This document shows, one piece after another, positions 16,513 through 26,220 of a DNA stretch of 64,000 nucleotides; positions within the stretch are counted from its first letter, which is position 1; each line of letters opens with the position of its first letter. The translations under genes and the position numbers were made by a program. Source of the DNA: Lachnospiraceae bacterium (GTDB lineage: Bacteria; Bacillota; Clostridia; Lachnospirales; Lachnospiraceae); NCBI GenBank assembly GCA_029067085.1, contig JAIEFE010000021.1, forward strand, positions 117,075-181,074, given 5' to 3'. Below the pieces are notes generated by a model that did no database searches, was not told where the DNA came from, and saw only the letters and a program-made list of their open reading frames with translations.

Positions 16513-17538
16513 ATGCAGCTGGACGAAAGAAAATATATCATATTGCAAGCCATTATCCGAAATTACCTGGAGACAGGAGAACCGGTCGGCAGCCGAACCA
16601 TCTCCAAGTACACTGATCTGAACTTGAGCTCTGCGACGATCCGAAACGAGATGGCGGATCTGGAAGAGCTGGGTTATATCCTGCAGCCCCACACCTCCGC
16701 GGGCAGGATTCCCTCTGACAAGGGATACCGCCTTTATGTGGATAAGATGATGGAGGAGAAGGAGCGGGAGGTGGAGGAGAGGAAAGAGCTTCTTCTCGAA
16801 AAGGAAGATAAGGTCGATCATCTTCTGAAGCAGGCCGCCAAACTGCTCGCCAACAATACCGAGTATGCGGCCATGGTCTCCGCACCGCAGTATCACCAGA
16901 ATAAGCTGAAATTCATCCAGCTTTCCAGAGTGGACGCAAAACACCTTCTGGCGGTCATTGTGGTGGAAGGCAATGTGATCAAAAATACCATGCTGACGGT
17001 GGAGGAGGAGTTGAGTGATGAAACGCTTCTCAAACTGAACATCCTCTTAAATACCCATCTGAACGGGCTTTCGATAGAGGAGATCAATCTGGGTATGATA
17101 GCGGCCCTAAAGCAGCAGGCGGGCATTCACAGCGAGATCGTGGCAGGCGTTATCGATGCGGTGGCGGAGGCCATTAAGGCCGACGAAGATCTGGAAATCT
17201 ACACCAGCGGCACAAAAAATTTCTTTAAGTATCCGGAGCTTGCAGATCACGAGCGCGCCAGCGAACTGATTACGACTTTCGAGGAAAAACAGCTCTTGAC
17301 AGAGCTGGTGCAGGATAACCTTTCGGGTGATAACAACACCGGTATTCAGGTTTACATCGGGAGCGAGACACCTGTCGCAGGCATGAAGGACTGCAGCATT
17401 GTGACGGCTACCTATGAGTTGGATGAGGGTATGAAAGGAACGATCGGCATTATCGGTCCCAAGCGGATGGACTATGAGAAAGTCGTGAATAATCTTAGGC
17501 TTTTAAAGCGTCAGTTGGATGATCTGTATAAGCGCTGA
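16513..17538 (+). CDS. hrcA: Heat-inducible transcription repressor HrcA
   Basis: This 341-residue protein begins with the HrcA winged helix: MQLDERKYIILQAIIRNYLE, then EPVGSRTI and SSATIRNEMADLEELGYI, where the recognition helix lies. The GAF-like middle and dimerisation domains follow. HrcA represses CIRCE-containing promoters. The ATG at 16513 has AAGGAG six bases upstream; an in-frame ATG at 16417 lies upstream of the operon promoter and is excluded. It is the first gene of the four-gene heat-shock operon. Confidence 0.97.
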   Translation: MQLDERKYIILQAIIRNYLETGEPVGSRTISKYTDLNLSSATIRNEMADLEELGYILQPHTSAGRIPSDKGYRLYVDKMMEEKEREVEERKELLLEKEDKVDHLLKQAAKLLANNTEYAAMVSAPQYHQNKLKFIQLSRVDAKHLLAVIVVEGNVIKNTMLTVEEELSDETLLKLNILLNTHLNGLSIEEINLGMIAALKQQAGIHSEIVAGVIDAVAEAIKADEDLEIYTSGTKNFFKYPELADHERASELITTFEEKQLLTELVQDNLSGDNNTGIQVYIGSETPVAGMKDCSIVTATYELDEGMKGTIGIIGPKRMDYEKVVNNLRLLKRQLDDLYKR

Positions 17539-17622
17539 AGGATGGTGTGCTGACTACCCAGGCGGCGTTGAAAGACAGATAAATGACTGAATGAGTCAAT
17601 AAATGGATTGGAGATGAATGCA

Positions 17623-18222
17623 ATGGCGGAAGAAAAAGAAAGAACAGAAGAGGTGGAAGAGAAGAAAGAAGATGCGCTAAAGGAGGAACAGGTACAGGAG
17701 CAGAGCGCAGAAGCTTCAGAAGTCCGGGAGGAAAAGGAAGATAAACCGGAGAAAAAAGAGAAGAAAAAGAAAGACAAAAAGCAGGATGCCTTTAAGGAAA
17801 AGATAGAGGAACTTGAAGATCGCGTGAAACGGCAGATGGCTGAGTTCGAGAATTTCCGCAAGCGGACGGAGAAAGAGAAGGCGGCTATGTTTGAGACCGG
17901 CGCTAAGAGCGTGATCGAAAAGATACTCCCCGTTGTGGACAATTTTGAGAGAGGGCTTGCAAGCATTCCCGAAGGGGAGCAGGACGGCGCGGTCGCTCAG
18001 GGGATGCAGATGATCTATAAGCAGCTTATGACGGAGCTTGAGAATCTGGATGTGAAACCGATCGCCGCTGTCGGGGAGGAATTTAATCCCGAATTTCACA
18101 ATGCGGTGATGCAGGTGGAGAGCGAGGAGTTTGAAAGCGGCATCGTGGCGCAGGAGCTTCAGAAAGGGTACACTTACCGCGAGGGCGTGGTAAGGCATAG
18201 TATGGTAGCAGTTGTACAGTGA
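17623..18222 (+). CDS. grpE: GrpE nucleotide exchange factor
   Basis: GrpE releases ADP from DnaK and so drives the chaperone cycle. The 199-residue protein has a charged Glu/Lys-rich disordered region (residues 1-60), the long coiled coil (KRQMAEFENFRKRTEKEKA) and the beta domain ending in EEFNPEFHNAVMQVE and LQKGYTYREGVVRHSMV, which contact DnaK. GGAG nine bases upstream fixes the ATG at 17623; the ATG at 17614 is too close to it. It lies between hrcA and dnaK as in most Firmicutes. Confidence 0.96.
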   Translation: MAEEKERTEEVEEKKEDALKEEQVQEQSAEASEVREEKEDKPEKKEKKKKDKKQDAFKEKIEELEDRVKRQMAEFENFRKRTEKEKAAMFETGAKSVIEKILPVVDNFERGLASIPEGEQDGAVAQGMQMIYKQLMTELENLDVKPIAAVGEEFNPEFHNAVMQVESEEFESGIVAQELQKGYTYREGVVRHSMVAVVQ

Positions 18223-18254
18223 ATAACTGTAAATATAAATAGTAGGAGCGGTAG

Positions 18255-20153
<1,899 letters not shown>

Positions 20154-20177
20154 CAGTTCTAGGGAAGGATAGTAATC

Positions 20178-21347
20178 ATGGCAGAGCAGAAACGAGACTA
20201 CTATGAAGTGCTCGGCGTAGAGAAAAACGCTGATGAAGCCGCCATAAAAAAAGCATACCGGGTTCTGGCAAAGAAATACCATCCTGACATGAATCCGGGT
20301 GATGCGGAGGCGGAAAAGAAATTTAAGGAAGCCTCGGAAGCTTACGCGGTTCTGAGTGATCCCGAGAAGCGGAGACAGTATGACCAGTACGGTCATGCTG
20401 CCTTCGACGGTGCGGGCGGCGCAGGCGGTTTCGGCGGTTTTGATTTTAACAGTGCAGACTTCGGCGATATCTTTGGCGATATCTTCGGTGATCTTTTTGG
20501 CGGCAGCAGACGCGGCGGCAGAGGAAACGGTCCCATGAAGGGCGCGAATATCCGAACCAGTGTCCGCATCACCTTTGAAGAGGCGGTCTTTGGTGTCGAA
20601 AAGGAGATTGAGCTGACACTGAAAGACGAGTGTACCTCCTGCCATGGAAGCGGCGCGAAGCCGGGCACCAGTCCTGAGACATGTACCAAGTGCGGCGGAA
20701 AAGGTCAGGTGGTCTTCACCCAGCAGTCCTTCTTCGGTACGGTCAGAAATGTTCAGACCTGTCCCGACTGTCATGGCACCGGTAAGGTGATCAAGGACAA
20801 ATGTCCCGACTGCCGCGGCACGGGCTACATTGCCAATAAGAAAAAGATTCAGGTCTCCATTCCGGCGGGTATTGACAACGGGCAGTGCGTGCGTATCAGG
20901 GATAAAGGCGAACCGGGATCAAACGGCGGTCCCAGAGGGGATCTTCTGGTAGAAGTGGTAGTCGGAAGACATCCGATCTTCCAGAGGCAGGATGAAAACA
21001 TATATTCCACCGTTCCCATGTCCTTTGCGATCGCGGCGCTGGGCGGCGACATTGTGATCGACACGGTGGACGGCAGGGTGATCTACGAGGTAAAGGCAGG
21101 TACCCAGACCGATACCAAGGTGCGCTTAAAGGGCAAAGGAGTTCCCTCTCTCAGAAGCAAAGATGTGTGCGGTGACCATTATGTCACGCTGGTGGTGCAG
21201 GTGCCCGACAAGCTTTCCCACGAGGCGAAAGAGCTGTTAAAACAGTTTGACGCCCAGACCGGAGACAGCTTAAATGCGGCTAAAAATATAACCTCCGATT
21301 CGACAGAGGAGTCAAACGGTAAAAAGAAGAAAAAATTTAAGTTCTAA
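20178..21347 (+). CDS. dnaJ: Chaperone DnaJ (Hsp40 type I)
   Basis: This 389-residue type I Hsp40 stimulates the DnaK ATPase and delivers substrates. It has an N-terminal J domain with the HPD motif ([11 protein letters not shown]), a Gly/Phe-rich linker with FGDIF repeats, four CxxCxGxG zinc motifs ([32 protein letters not shown]), and the C-terminal substrate-binding domain. AAGGA lies nine bases before the ATG. It is the last gene of the operon; its terminator hosts the next promoter. Confidence 0.98.
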   Translation: MAEQKRDYYEVLGVEKNADEAAIKKAYRVLAKKYHPDMNPGDAEAEKKFKEASEAYAVLSDPEKRRQYDQYGHAAFDGAGGAGGFGGFDFNSADFGDIFGDIFGDLFGGSRRGGRGNGPMKGANIRTSVRITFEEAVFGVEKEIELTLKDECTSCHGSGAKPGTSPETCTKCGGKGQVVFTQQSFFGTVRNVQTCPDCHGTGKVIKDKCPDCRGTGYIANKKKIQVSIPAGIDNGQCVRIRDKGEPGSNGGPRGDLLVEVVVGRHPIFQRQDENIYSTVPMSFAIAALGGDIVIDTVDGRVIYEVKAGTQTDTKVRLKGKGVPSLRSKDVCGDHYVTLVVQVPDKLSHEAKELLKQFDAQTGDSLNAAKNITSDSTEESNGKKKKKFKF

Positions 21348-21382
21348 TTTTTGGAAAAATTTCTGAAAGATTATGGAAAGAT

Positions 21383-21418
21383 ACCCTCTCCCGCATTGAT
21401 GGGAGGGGGTCTTTGTGT
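21383..21418 (+). terminator. Rho-independent terminator of the heat-shock operon
   Basis: ACCCTCTCCC (21383-21392) pairs with GGGAGGGGGT (21401-21410) with one G-T wobble, followed by CTTTGTGTT. The T-tract is modest. The 8-nt loop (GCATTGAT) holds part of the next promoter's -35 box. Confidence 0.75.
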
Positions 21419-21424
21419 TATGAT
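21396..21424 (+). promoter_or_regulatory. Promoter of the first subtilase, overlapping the dnaJ terminator
   Basis: TTGATG (21396-21401) lies in the terminator loop, 17 bp before TATGAT (21419-21424). The predicted start near 21431 leaves a leader of about 40 nt. Confidence 0.55.
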
Positions 21425-21427
21425 AAG

Positions 21428-21450
21428 AAACACAAATATGAAATGTGTTT
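21428..21450. repeat. Short inverted repeat in the subtilase leader
   Basis: AAACACA (21428-21434) and TGTGTTT (21444-21450) form a perfect 7-bp inverted repeat around the expected transcription start and just before the ribosome site. It could be an operator or a weak RNA hairpin. Confidence 0.4.
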
Positions 21451-21469
21451 TTGAATGGAGAAACCGAAA

Positions 21470-24400
21470 ATGGGGAAGCACAGAAAAACCAAGATAATGC
21501 ATAAAAGTATACTGGCTGTTCTTCTGTCCTTGACACTGTTGCTGGAGCCTTTGCACGGCATAACTGCAGTTTATGCAGAAGAGATGCAGGAGGAAATACA
21601 GAGCGGGCATGAGGAAGATGAAACAGGCTCCATATCGGATAATGACAGCGCTGAATCGAAAGAAGACGAAGAGCGGGATAGTGAAGGGACGGACGAGACT
21701 GAAGATCGAAAGGATGAAGAGGAGAACGATACCGGAGACCGGGATAAAGCGGAGGAGAGCAGAGAGGAAGACGGCGAAGAGGCAGAGGACAGAGAAGAAG
21801 ATGACGACATCGCTCGGGAAGATCAGGATAGCACGGTCAGTGAAAACGAGATAGACGAAGTATCCGATCCGGACGGATTTTCCGACATGCCTGCCGATTA
21901 TCGGCTTACCGCATTCCAGCGGGAGCTCAAGGCGGATATGTTCAGTACGCTGAACCGATTTAAGGAGGACGAGGAGGGGGAGATCTTTGCGGCGGATCAG
22001 GTGATCACCTTTGCGAAAGGTATCGAGGAGGCGGAGCTGATCGCTGAGGCTTATCAGGCAGAGATCGTCTACTTCGATATGGGCGTCCTGACCATGAAGC
22101 TGGGCGGCAGAAATACAGTGAAGACAGCGCTGCTGGCAGCAGCAGACATGGATAACAATCTGCCTCCCGTGTGGCCTAACTATATCCGTGAGTTGTACGG
22201 GGAGACGACACCTGAGTTGGAAATCACAGAGGAGGAGATTCTTTCTCCTGAAACATATGAGCAGGCATTGAATGAACTTACGGGTTATAACGATCCCTAT
22301 CTGAAATTTGAGGATTCCTGTTACCAGTGGTTCCATACCACGATCGGTTCGACCTATGCTTGGGCGGCAGGGTATACGGGCAATGGCATCAGGGTGGGCG
22401 TTATTGACAGCGGTGTGGATGCCAATGCAGATCTGAATGCCAATATATTTGATAAATTGGATTTCTGCGACGGCACGGCGGAGGTGAGAGACTGCGCCGG
22501 GCATGGAACTCATGTGGCGGGTATCATCGCTGCGGTGGCGGATAACGCTTCCGGAGGCGCAGGTGTTGCGCCGCAGGCGAAGATATTTAATGCAAGAGTG
22601 TTCGGAAAGACGGCAGCGAAGAGCGGCTATGATGCTACGATCATTGCGGCGATCAATTATCTGATCGGCGAGGAGAATAACGCAACAAATGCGGCGGTCA
22701 GTTCCGATCCGGCGCGAGTGGATATCATCAACATGAGTCTCGGTGGTCCCGGTATGAACGGCGCTTTTCAGGCGGTATTGGATAAGGCATACAAAAAAGG
22801 GGTTGTTGTGATCGCAGCGACGGGCAATGACGGCGGCACCCTGCAGATGTATCCGGCTTCCTACGATCATGTTATCAGTGTGGCGGCGACAGATACGAAT
22901 AACGAGAGAGCATATTTTTCCAATTACGGCGCTTCAACGGATCTGTCGGCTCCGGGTGTAAATATTTGGGCAACCTATGTCATTTCCAATGATTCCGGCG
23001 ATCCGGCTCCTTACAGATCCCTGAATGGAACCTCTATGGCGTGTCCGGTGGCAGTGGGTGAAGCTGCGGTCATCCTGTCGGGTAAGGATGCGCTGCCCTC
23101 TCTGAAGGATGCCGAAGGAAACGATAAGACCGGAGAGGCGAAGGTGGACGCTCTGGAATCCATTATGAAAGACAATACCATCAGTGCGGGTTCAGGCATG
23201 GGAAGAGGAATTACGATTCTGCCGAAGGTATTTCATTTTTCCGTAGCAGGGGAAAAACCGGCAGCGCCGGATATCACGATCCTGCCCGATGATACGAAAC
23301 AGTCTGTGACAGTAACGATTCAGGCGCAGGTCGGCATGACGCTGTGTTATACGACAAACGGAAAGGATCCGGTCTATCAGAATGGCGAGGCCGGCGCCGA
23401 TACCACGCTGGTGAGTGGTAACATGACGACCCTTCCCATCATTGACTGTTCGAAGTCTGCGAAGGGGACGATCAAGGCAATCGCGATCAATGAATCGGGT
23501 GTGGTCAGCCCGGTGAAATCGGTAAGCTATGTTTTGCGTCCCTATGTCAGTGCAATTACTGTTTCGGGACCCGCAAGGGTGGAACAGGGCAAGAGCATTC
23601 AGTTTACGGCGGCAGTGGAGCCATCCTATGCGGTCAACAAGAAAGTGACTTGGGAGATACAGTCCTCTCAGGGAGCGGCGGTCGATTCTGCTAAGATCAG
23701 GATAGATCAGAAGGGAAAGCTCACGATCGCAAAAGATGCACCCATGGGCGGCTATACCGTGCTCGTCCGCGCACAGGACGAGGGGAAATGCGAAGTCAGG
23801 TATTCCATTGAGGTGGTGGCGGCCGGAAGTGCGATTCAGAGTCTTGCCTTTGACAGGAAGATGCCTAAAGAGCTGTGGCTCACAACAGTTACAGCACCTA
23901 CTCTTTCCCTGCCGGATCATCTCATCGCGAAAGAAAAGCGCGGTGGAGAATCGGTGCAGATTGACAGCAGTGACTTATCGGGCCGCGTGACGTGGACAAG
24001 CAGCAAGCCGGCGGTCGCGGCGGTGAACAATAACGGAGTCGTCACGGCGAAGGCGGTTGGCACTACAACCATCACGGCGAAGGCAAACGATAGCAGCAAC
24101 AAGAAAGTGACCGTCAGTATTACGGTAAAGCAGGCTGTCACAGATATTACGATCCTGACGGATAAAGAGTCGGCGATTACTTTTAAGACGCCTGCCGTTG
24201 CGGCAGGAAAGAGCATTTCTCTGAAAGCAGATTTGCGGCCGGTCAAACCCAGCAATAATAAAGTTAACTGGAGCATTGCTCCCGATACGGCTGCCGGAAA
24301 TACGGCAAGCGCGGCTGATATGAAAAATATTACGATCAACAGGACGACCGGTAAGATCACCACAAAAGCGAATGTTGTTCCGGGATCATATGTCGTAACG

Positions 24401-25657
24401 GCAGAAGCGGCGGACGGGAAAGGGGCAATAAAGACAAGGACGATAAATGTGGTGGCGGGGGGCATCGGTCAGATCAAGCTGAATCAAACCAAAGCCACCC
24501 TGTATACGATGGGGGAAGGCGGTCCTGCGGATGTGACGATCACGGCAACGATCACGGGCATGAAAGACAAAAAGACCGGGACGGTAAGAGGGTTTGATCC
24601 GAATGCCTATATGATTACAATCGGCAATGAATCTGCCGTATATATAGTGACAGCGATAACCGAGACAGAGAATTCCGTGACGAAAGTGAAAATTAGGCTG
24701 CACTCTACGGGCAGGATGTTCGGCAAAACGAATATCACCATCGCCTCCACTGACGGCAGCAAAAAGAAGGCAACCTGCGTTGTGACTGTCAAAGGCAGTA
24801 TCAACAAAGTGCAGCTGCAGAATAATGCCGGAGATAAAGTGAGTAAGCTTGCACTGTTCAGGAACGGAACCGACGTGAAGTCGCCTAAGACAGCGGAGAT
24901 ATATGCTGTGATCGAGGGCTCTGAGGGAGCCGGTAAAGAAGCGTATGAGGTGACCAGCAGTAATCCGTCTCTTGTGTATGTAACGACAGACAAAGCAACA
25001 GGGAAGATCACGCTGACAGCCGGCGCTAAAATGACGGGCAAAGCGAAGATCACATTGATGGCGACAGACGGCAGTAAAAAAAAGGCGGTCTGTACCGTGA
25101 CGGTGAATAATCCGCCATCCAAAATCAATATTGCACCCAAAGAGGGAGCTGCCGCATATGTGGTGCCGGGCAAGAGCTTACAGCTCAAGGCGAATCTGGA
25201 GACCGAGTATGGTGCAGTCGCAAGCAGGAGTGTTGCGTGGAGCCTGCCGGAGAACTATAAGGGCAGCGGGATATCTGTCAATGCGTCGGGTAAGCTTTCC
25301 GTCTCTCGATCCTATTCGGAATACAAGACCGTGCCGGTCACCGCTGCAGCGAAGGATGGCAGCGGGATCAGCGCCACTTATTATGTGACGGTGGTGAAGG
25401 CGACGACTTATATCACGATAACGGGCTACAATGAAAGCGGCGGAGTGACAACGATTACTTTTTCTTCCGACTGTCAGGCGCCTATGTCCTGTTCTTCCTC
25501 CTCGCCCGGTGTGATATCGCCTACGATCTCCTATAACCGGTCAACGGGAATCGGAACGATCAAATTTGTACCGCTGAAACAGGGAACGGCGACCATAACA
25601 ATCACGGCGATGGATTCCTCCGGAAAGACCTGGCGGGACGCATTTCGGGCGGAGTAA
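21470..25657 (+). CDS. Large secreted S8 subtilase with acidic linker and Ig-like repeats (first paralogue)
   Basis: This is a 1395-residue secreted serine protease. Order: signal peptide (hydrophobic ILAVLLSLTLLLEPL, cleavage probably after VYA); an extremely acidic Glu/Asp-rich stretch to about residue 140; a prodomain near 177-243 (ELIAEAYQAEIVYFDMGVL); and the peptidase S8 domain. The triad is Asp313 (GVIDSGVDAN), His345 (GHGTHVAGI) and Ser522 (NGTSMACPVA), with oxyanion Asn453 (ATGNDGG). A chitobiase-C-like or FN3-like domain (TLCYTTNGKDPVY) and several Big_2-type bacterial Ig domains (TWTSSKPAVAAVNNNGVV, AVGTTTITAKA) follow. There is no LPXTG anchor, SLH or choline-binding repeat. The ATG at 21470 has GGAG nine bases upstream; the ATG at 21455 precedes that site. 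Substrate unknown. Confidence 0.9.
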   Translation: MGKHRKTKIMHKSILAVLLSLTLLLEPLHGITAVYAEEMQEEIQSGHEEDETGSISDNDSAESKEDEERDSEGTDETEDRKDEEENDTGDRDKAEESREEDGEEAEDREEDDDIAREDQDSTVSENEIDEVSDPDGFSDMPADYRLTAFQRELKADMFSTLNRFKEDEEGEIFAADQVITFAKGIEEAELIAEAYQAEIVYFDMGVLTMKLGGRNTVKTALLAAADMDNNLPPVWPNYIRELYGETTPELEITEEEILSPETYEQALNELTGYNDPYLKFEDSCYQWFHTTIGSTYAWAAGYTGNGIRVGVIDSGVDANADLNANIFDKLDFCDGTAEVRDCAGHGTHVAGIIAAVADNASGGAGVAPQAKIFNARVFGKTAAKSGYDATIIAAINYLIGEENNATNAAVSSDPARVDIINMSLGGPGMNGAFQAVLDKAYKKGVVVIAATGNDGGTLQMYPASYDHVISVAATDTNNERAYFSNYGASTDLSAPGVNIWATYVISNDSGDPAPYRSLNGTSMACPVAVGEAAVILSGKDALPSLKDAEGNDKTGEAKVDALESIMKDNTISAGSGMGRGITILPKVFHFSVAGEKPAAPDITILPDDTKQSVTVTIQAQVGMTLCYTTNGKDPVYQNGEAGADTTLVSGNMTTLPIIDCSKSAKGTIKAIAINESGVVSPVKSVSYVLRPYVSAITVSGPARVEQGKSIQFTAAVEPSYAVNKKVTWEIQSSQGAAVDSAKIRIDQKGKLTIAKDAPMGGYTVLVRAQDEGKCEVRYSIEVVAAGSAIQSLAFDRKMPKELWLTTVTAPTLSLPDHLIAKEKRGGESVQIDSSDLSGRVTWTSSKPAVAAVNNNGVVTAKAVGTTTITAKANDSSNKKVTVSITVKQAVTDITILTDKESAITFKTPAVAAGKSISLKADLRPVKPSNNKVNWSIAPDTAAGNTASAADMKNITINRTTGKITTKANVVPGSYVVTAEAADGKGAIKTRTINVVAGGIGQIKLNQTKATLYTMGEGGPADVTITATITGMKDKKTGTVRGFDPNAYMITIGNESAVYIVTAITETENSVTKVKIRLHSTGRMFGKTNITIASTDGSKKKATCVVTVKGSINKVQLQNNAGDKVSKLALFRNGTDVKSPKTAEIYAVIEGSEGAGKEAYEVTSSNPSLVYVTTDKATGKITLTAGAKMTGKAKITLMATDGSKKKAVCTVTVNNPPSKINIAPKEGAAAYVVPGKSLQLKANLETEYGAVASRSVAWSLPENYKGSGISVNASGKLSVSRSYSEYKTVPVTAAAKDGSGISATYYVTVVKATTYITITGYNESGGVTTITFSSDCQAPMSCSSSSPGVISPTISYNRSTGIGTIKFVPLKQGTATITITAMDSSGKTWRDAFRAE

Positions 25658-25686
25658 AATTTTTTGTTTTTTTTGGCGTACGATGC

Positions 25687-25713
25687 TTGTTTTTTCTCAG
25701 AATGTGTTATACT
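25687..25713 (+). promoter_or_regulatory. Extended -10 promoter before the prodomain-like gene
   Basis: TGTTATACT supplies an extended -10 (TG at 25705-25706, TATACT 25708-25713). A TTGTTT at 25687-25692 is only 15 bp upstream, so the extended -10 probably carries the recognition. The start site lies about 40 nt before the ATG. Confidence 0.55.
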
Positions 25714-25758
25714 GATAAAGCACGGTTGTATATATTATGTACATAAAGGGGGGCTTGA

Positions 25759-26220
25759 ATGAAGAGGAAGATGTTCATAATGATAGTCGGAATAGTAGGG
25801 ATTATAGCGTTGGTTTTAGTGGGGTGGTATGTGATGTTCGTGCATTTTGGAAGGGGGCCTGTATTTCCGTTTCTGCCGACGCTTGAGTTAGAAGCGAAAG
25901 AAGCAGAACCAATGCAGCTTGCGGACAATCCCCTGATGGCGACAGTGGCTACAGAAGAAGAAGCAAAGGAAATCGCTGATTTGTATGAGATCACATTTGT
26001 TTCCTTTGAATATGGAGTTGCGGTTTATCAGACAGAGGAAGATCCCATGAAAGTGATCGCTAGAGGGCAGGAGAATGATTTTCCTCAGTTATCGCTCAAT
26101 ATGAAAAGAGAATTACAAGGTGGTAATACAGAAATGGAAACGGAAATCAATCTGGAAACCAATCCGGAAATGCCGTTAATAGAACAAAAAATAAATAATA
26201 AATGGATGGAGGAGAAATGA
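25759..26220 (+). CDS. Membrane-anchored subtilase-prodomain-like protein
   Basis: This 153-residue protein has an N-terminal transmembrane helix (residues 5-29, IMIVGIVGIIALVLVGWYVM). Residues 60-118 resemble the prodomains of both flanking subtilases: here EEEAKEIADLYEITFVSFEYGV, against REEAEMIAEAYNAEIVDFEYGV in the downstream enzyme and IEEAELIAEAYQAEIVYFDMGV in the upstream one. It ends with a polar Glu/Asn-rich tail and has no protease domain. Subtilase prodomains act as folding chaperones and as inhibitors of the mature enzyme, so a membrane-tethered trans-acting prodomain is the best guess. It is coupled to the second subtilase gene, whose ATG overlaps its stop. The similarity is seen by eye, not computed. 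Confidence 0.7.
   Translation: MKRKMFIMIVGIVGIIALVLVGWYVMFVHFGRGPVFPFLPTLELEAKEAEPMQLADNPLMATVATEEEAKEIADLYEITFVSFEYGVAVYQTEEDPMKVIARGQENDFPQLSLNMKRELQGGNTEMETEINLETNPEMPLIEQKINNKWMEEK

Noticed and set aside
21371..22870. Minus-strand open frame (499 codons) opposite the first subtilase
   Set aside because: It is opposite a clear signal peptide, prodomain and S8 domain; the translation is low-quality and arises from the purine-rich acidic-codon bias of the sense strand.
23200..25650. Repeated Ig-like segments of the subtilases as DNA tandem repeats
   Set aside because: The similarity is at protein level only; no near-identical DNA units are seen.
25658..25680. T-rich stretch after the first subtilase as a terminator
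   Set aside because: There is a T-run but no stem before it; transcription may continue into the next gene or end by another means.
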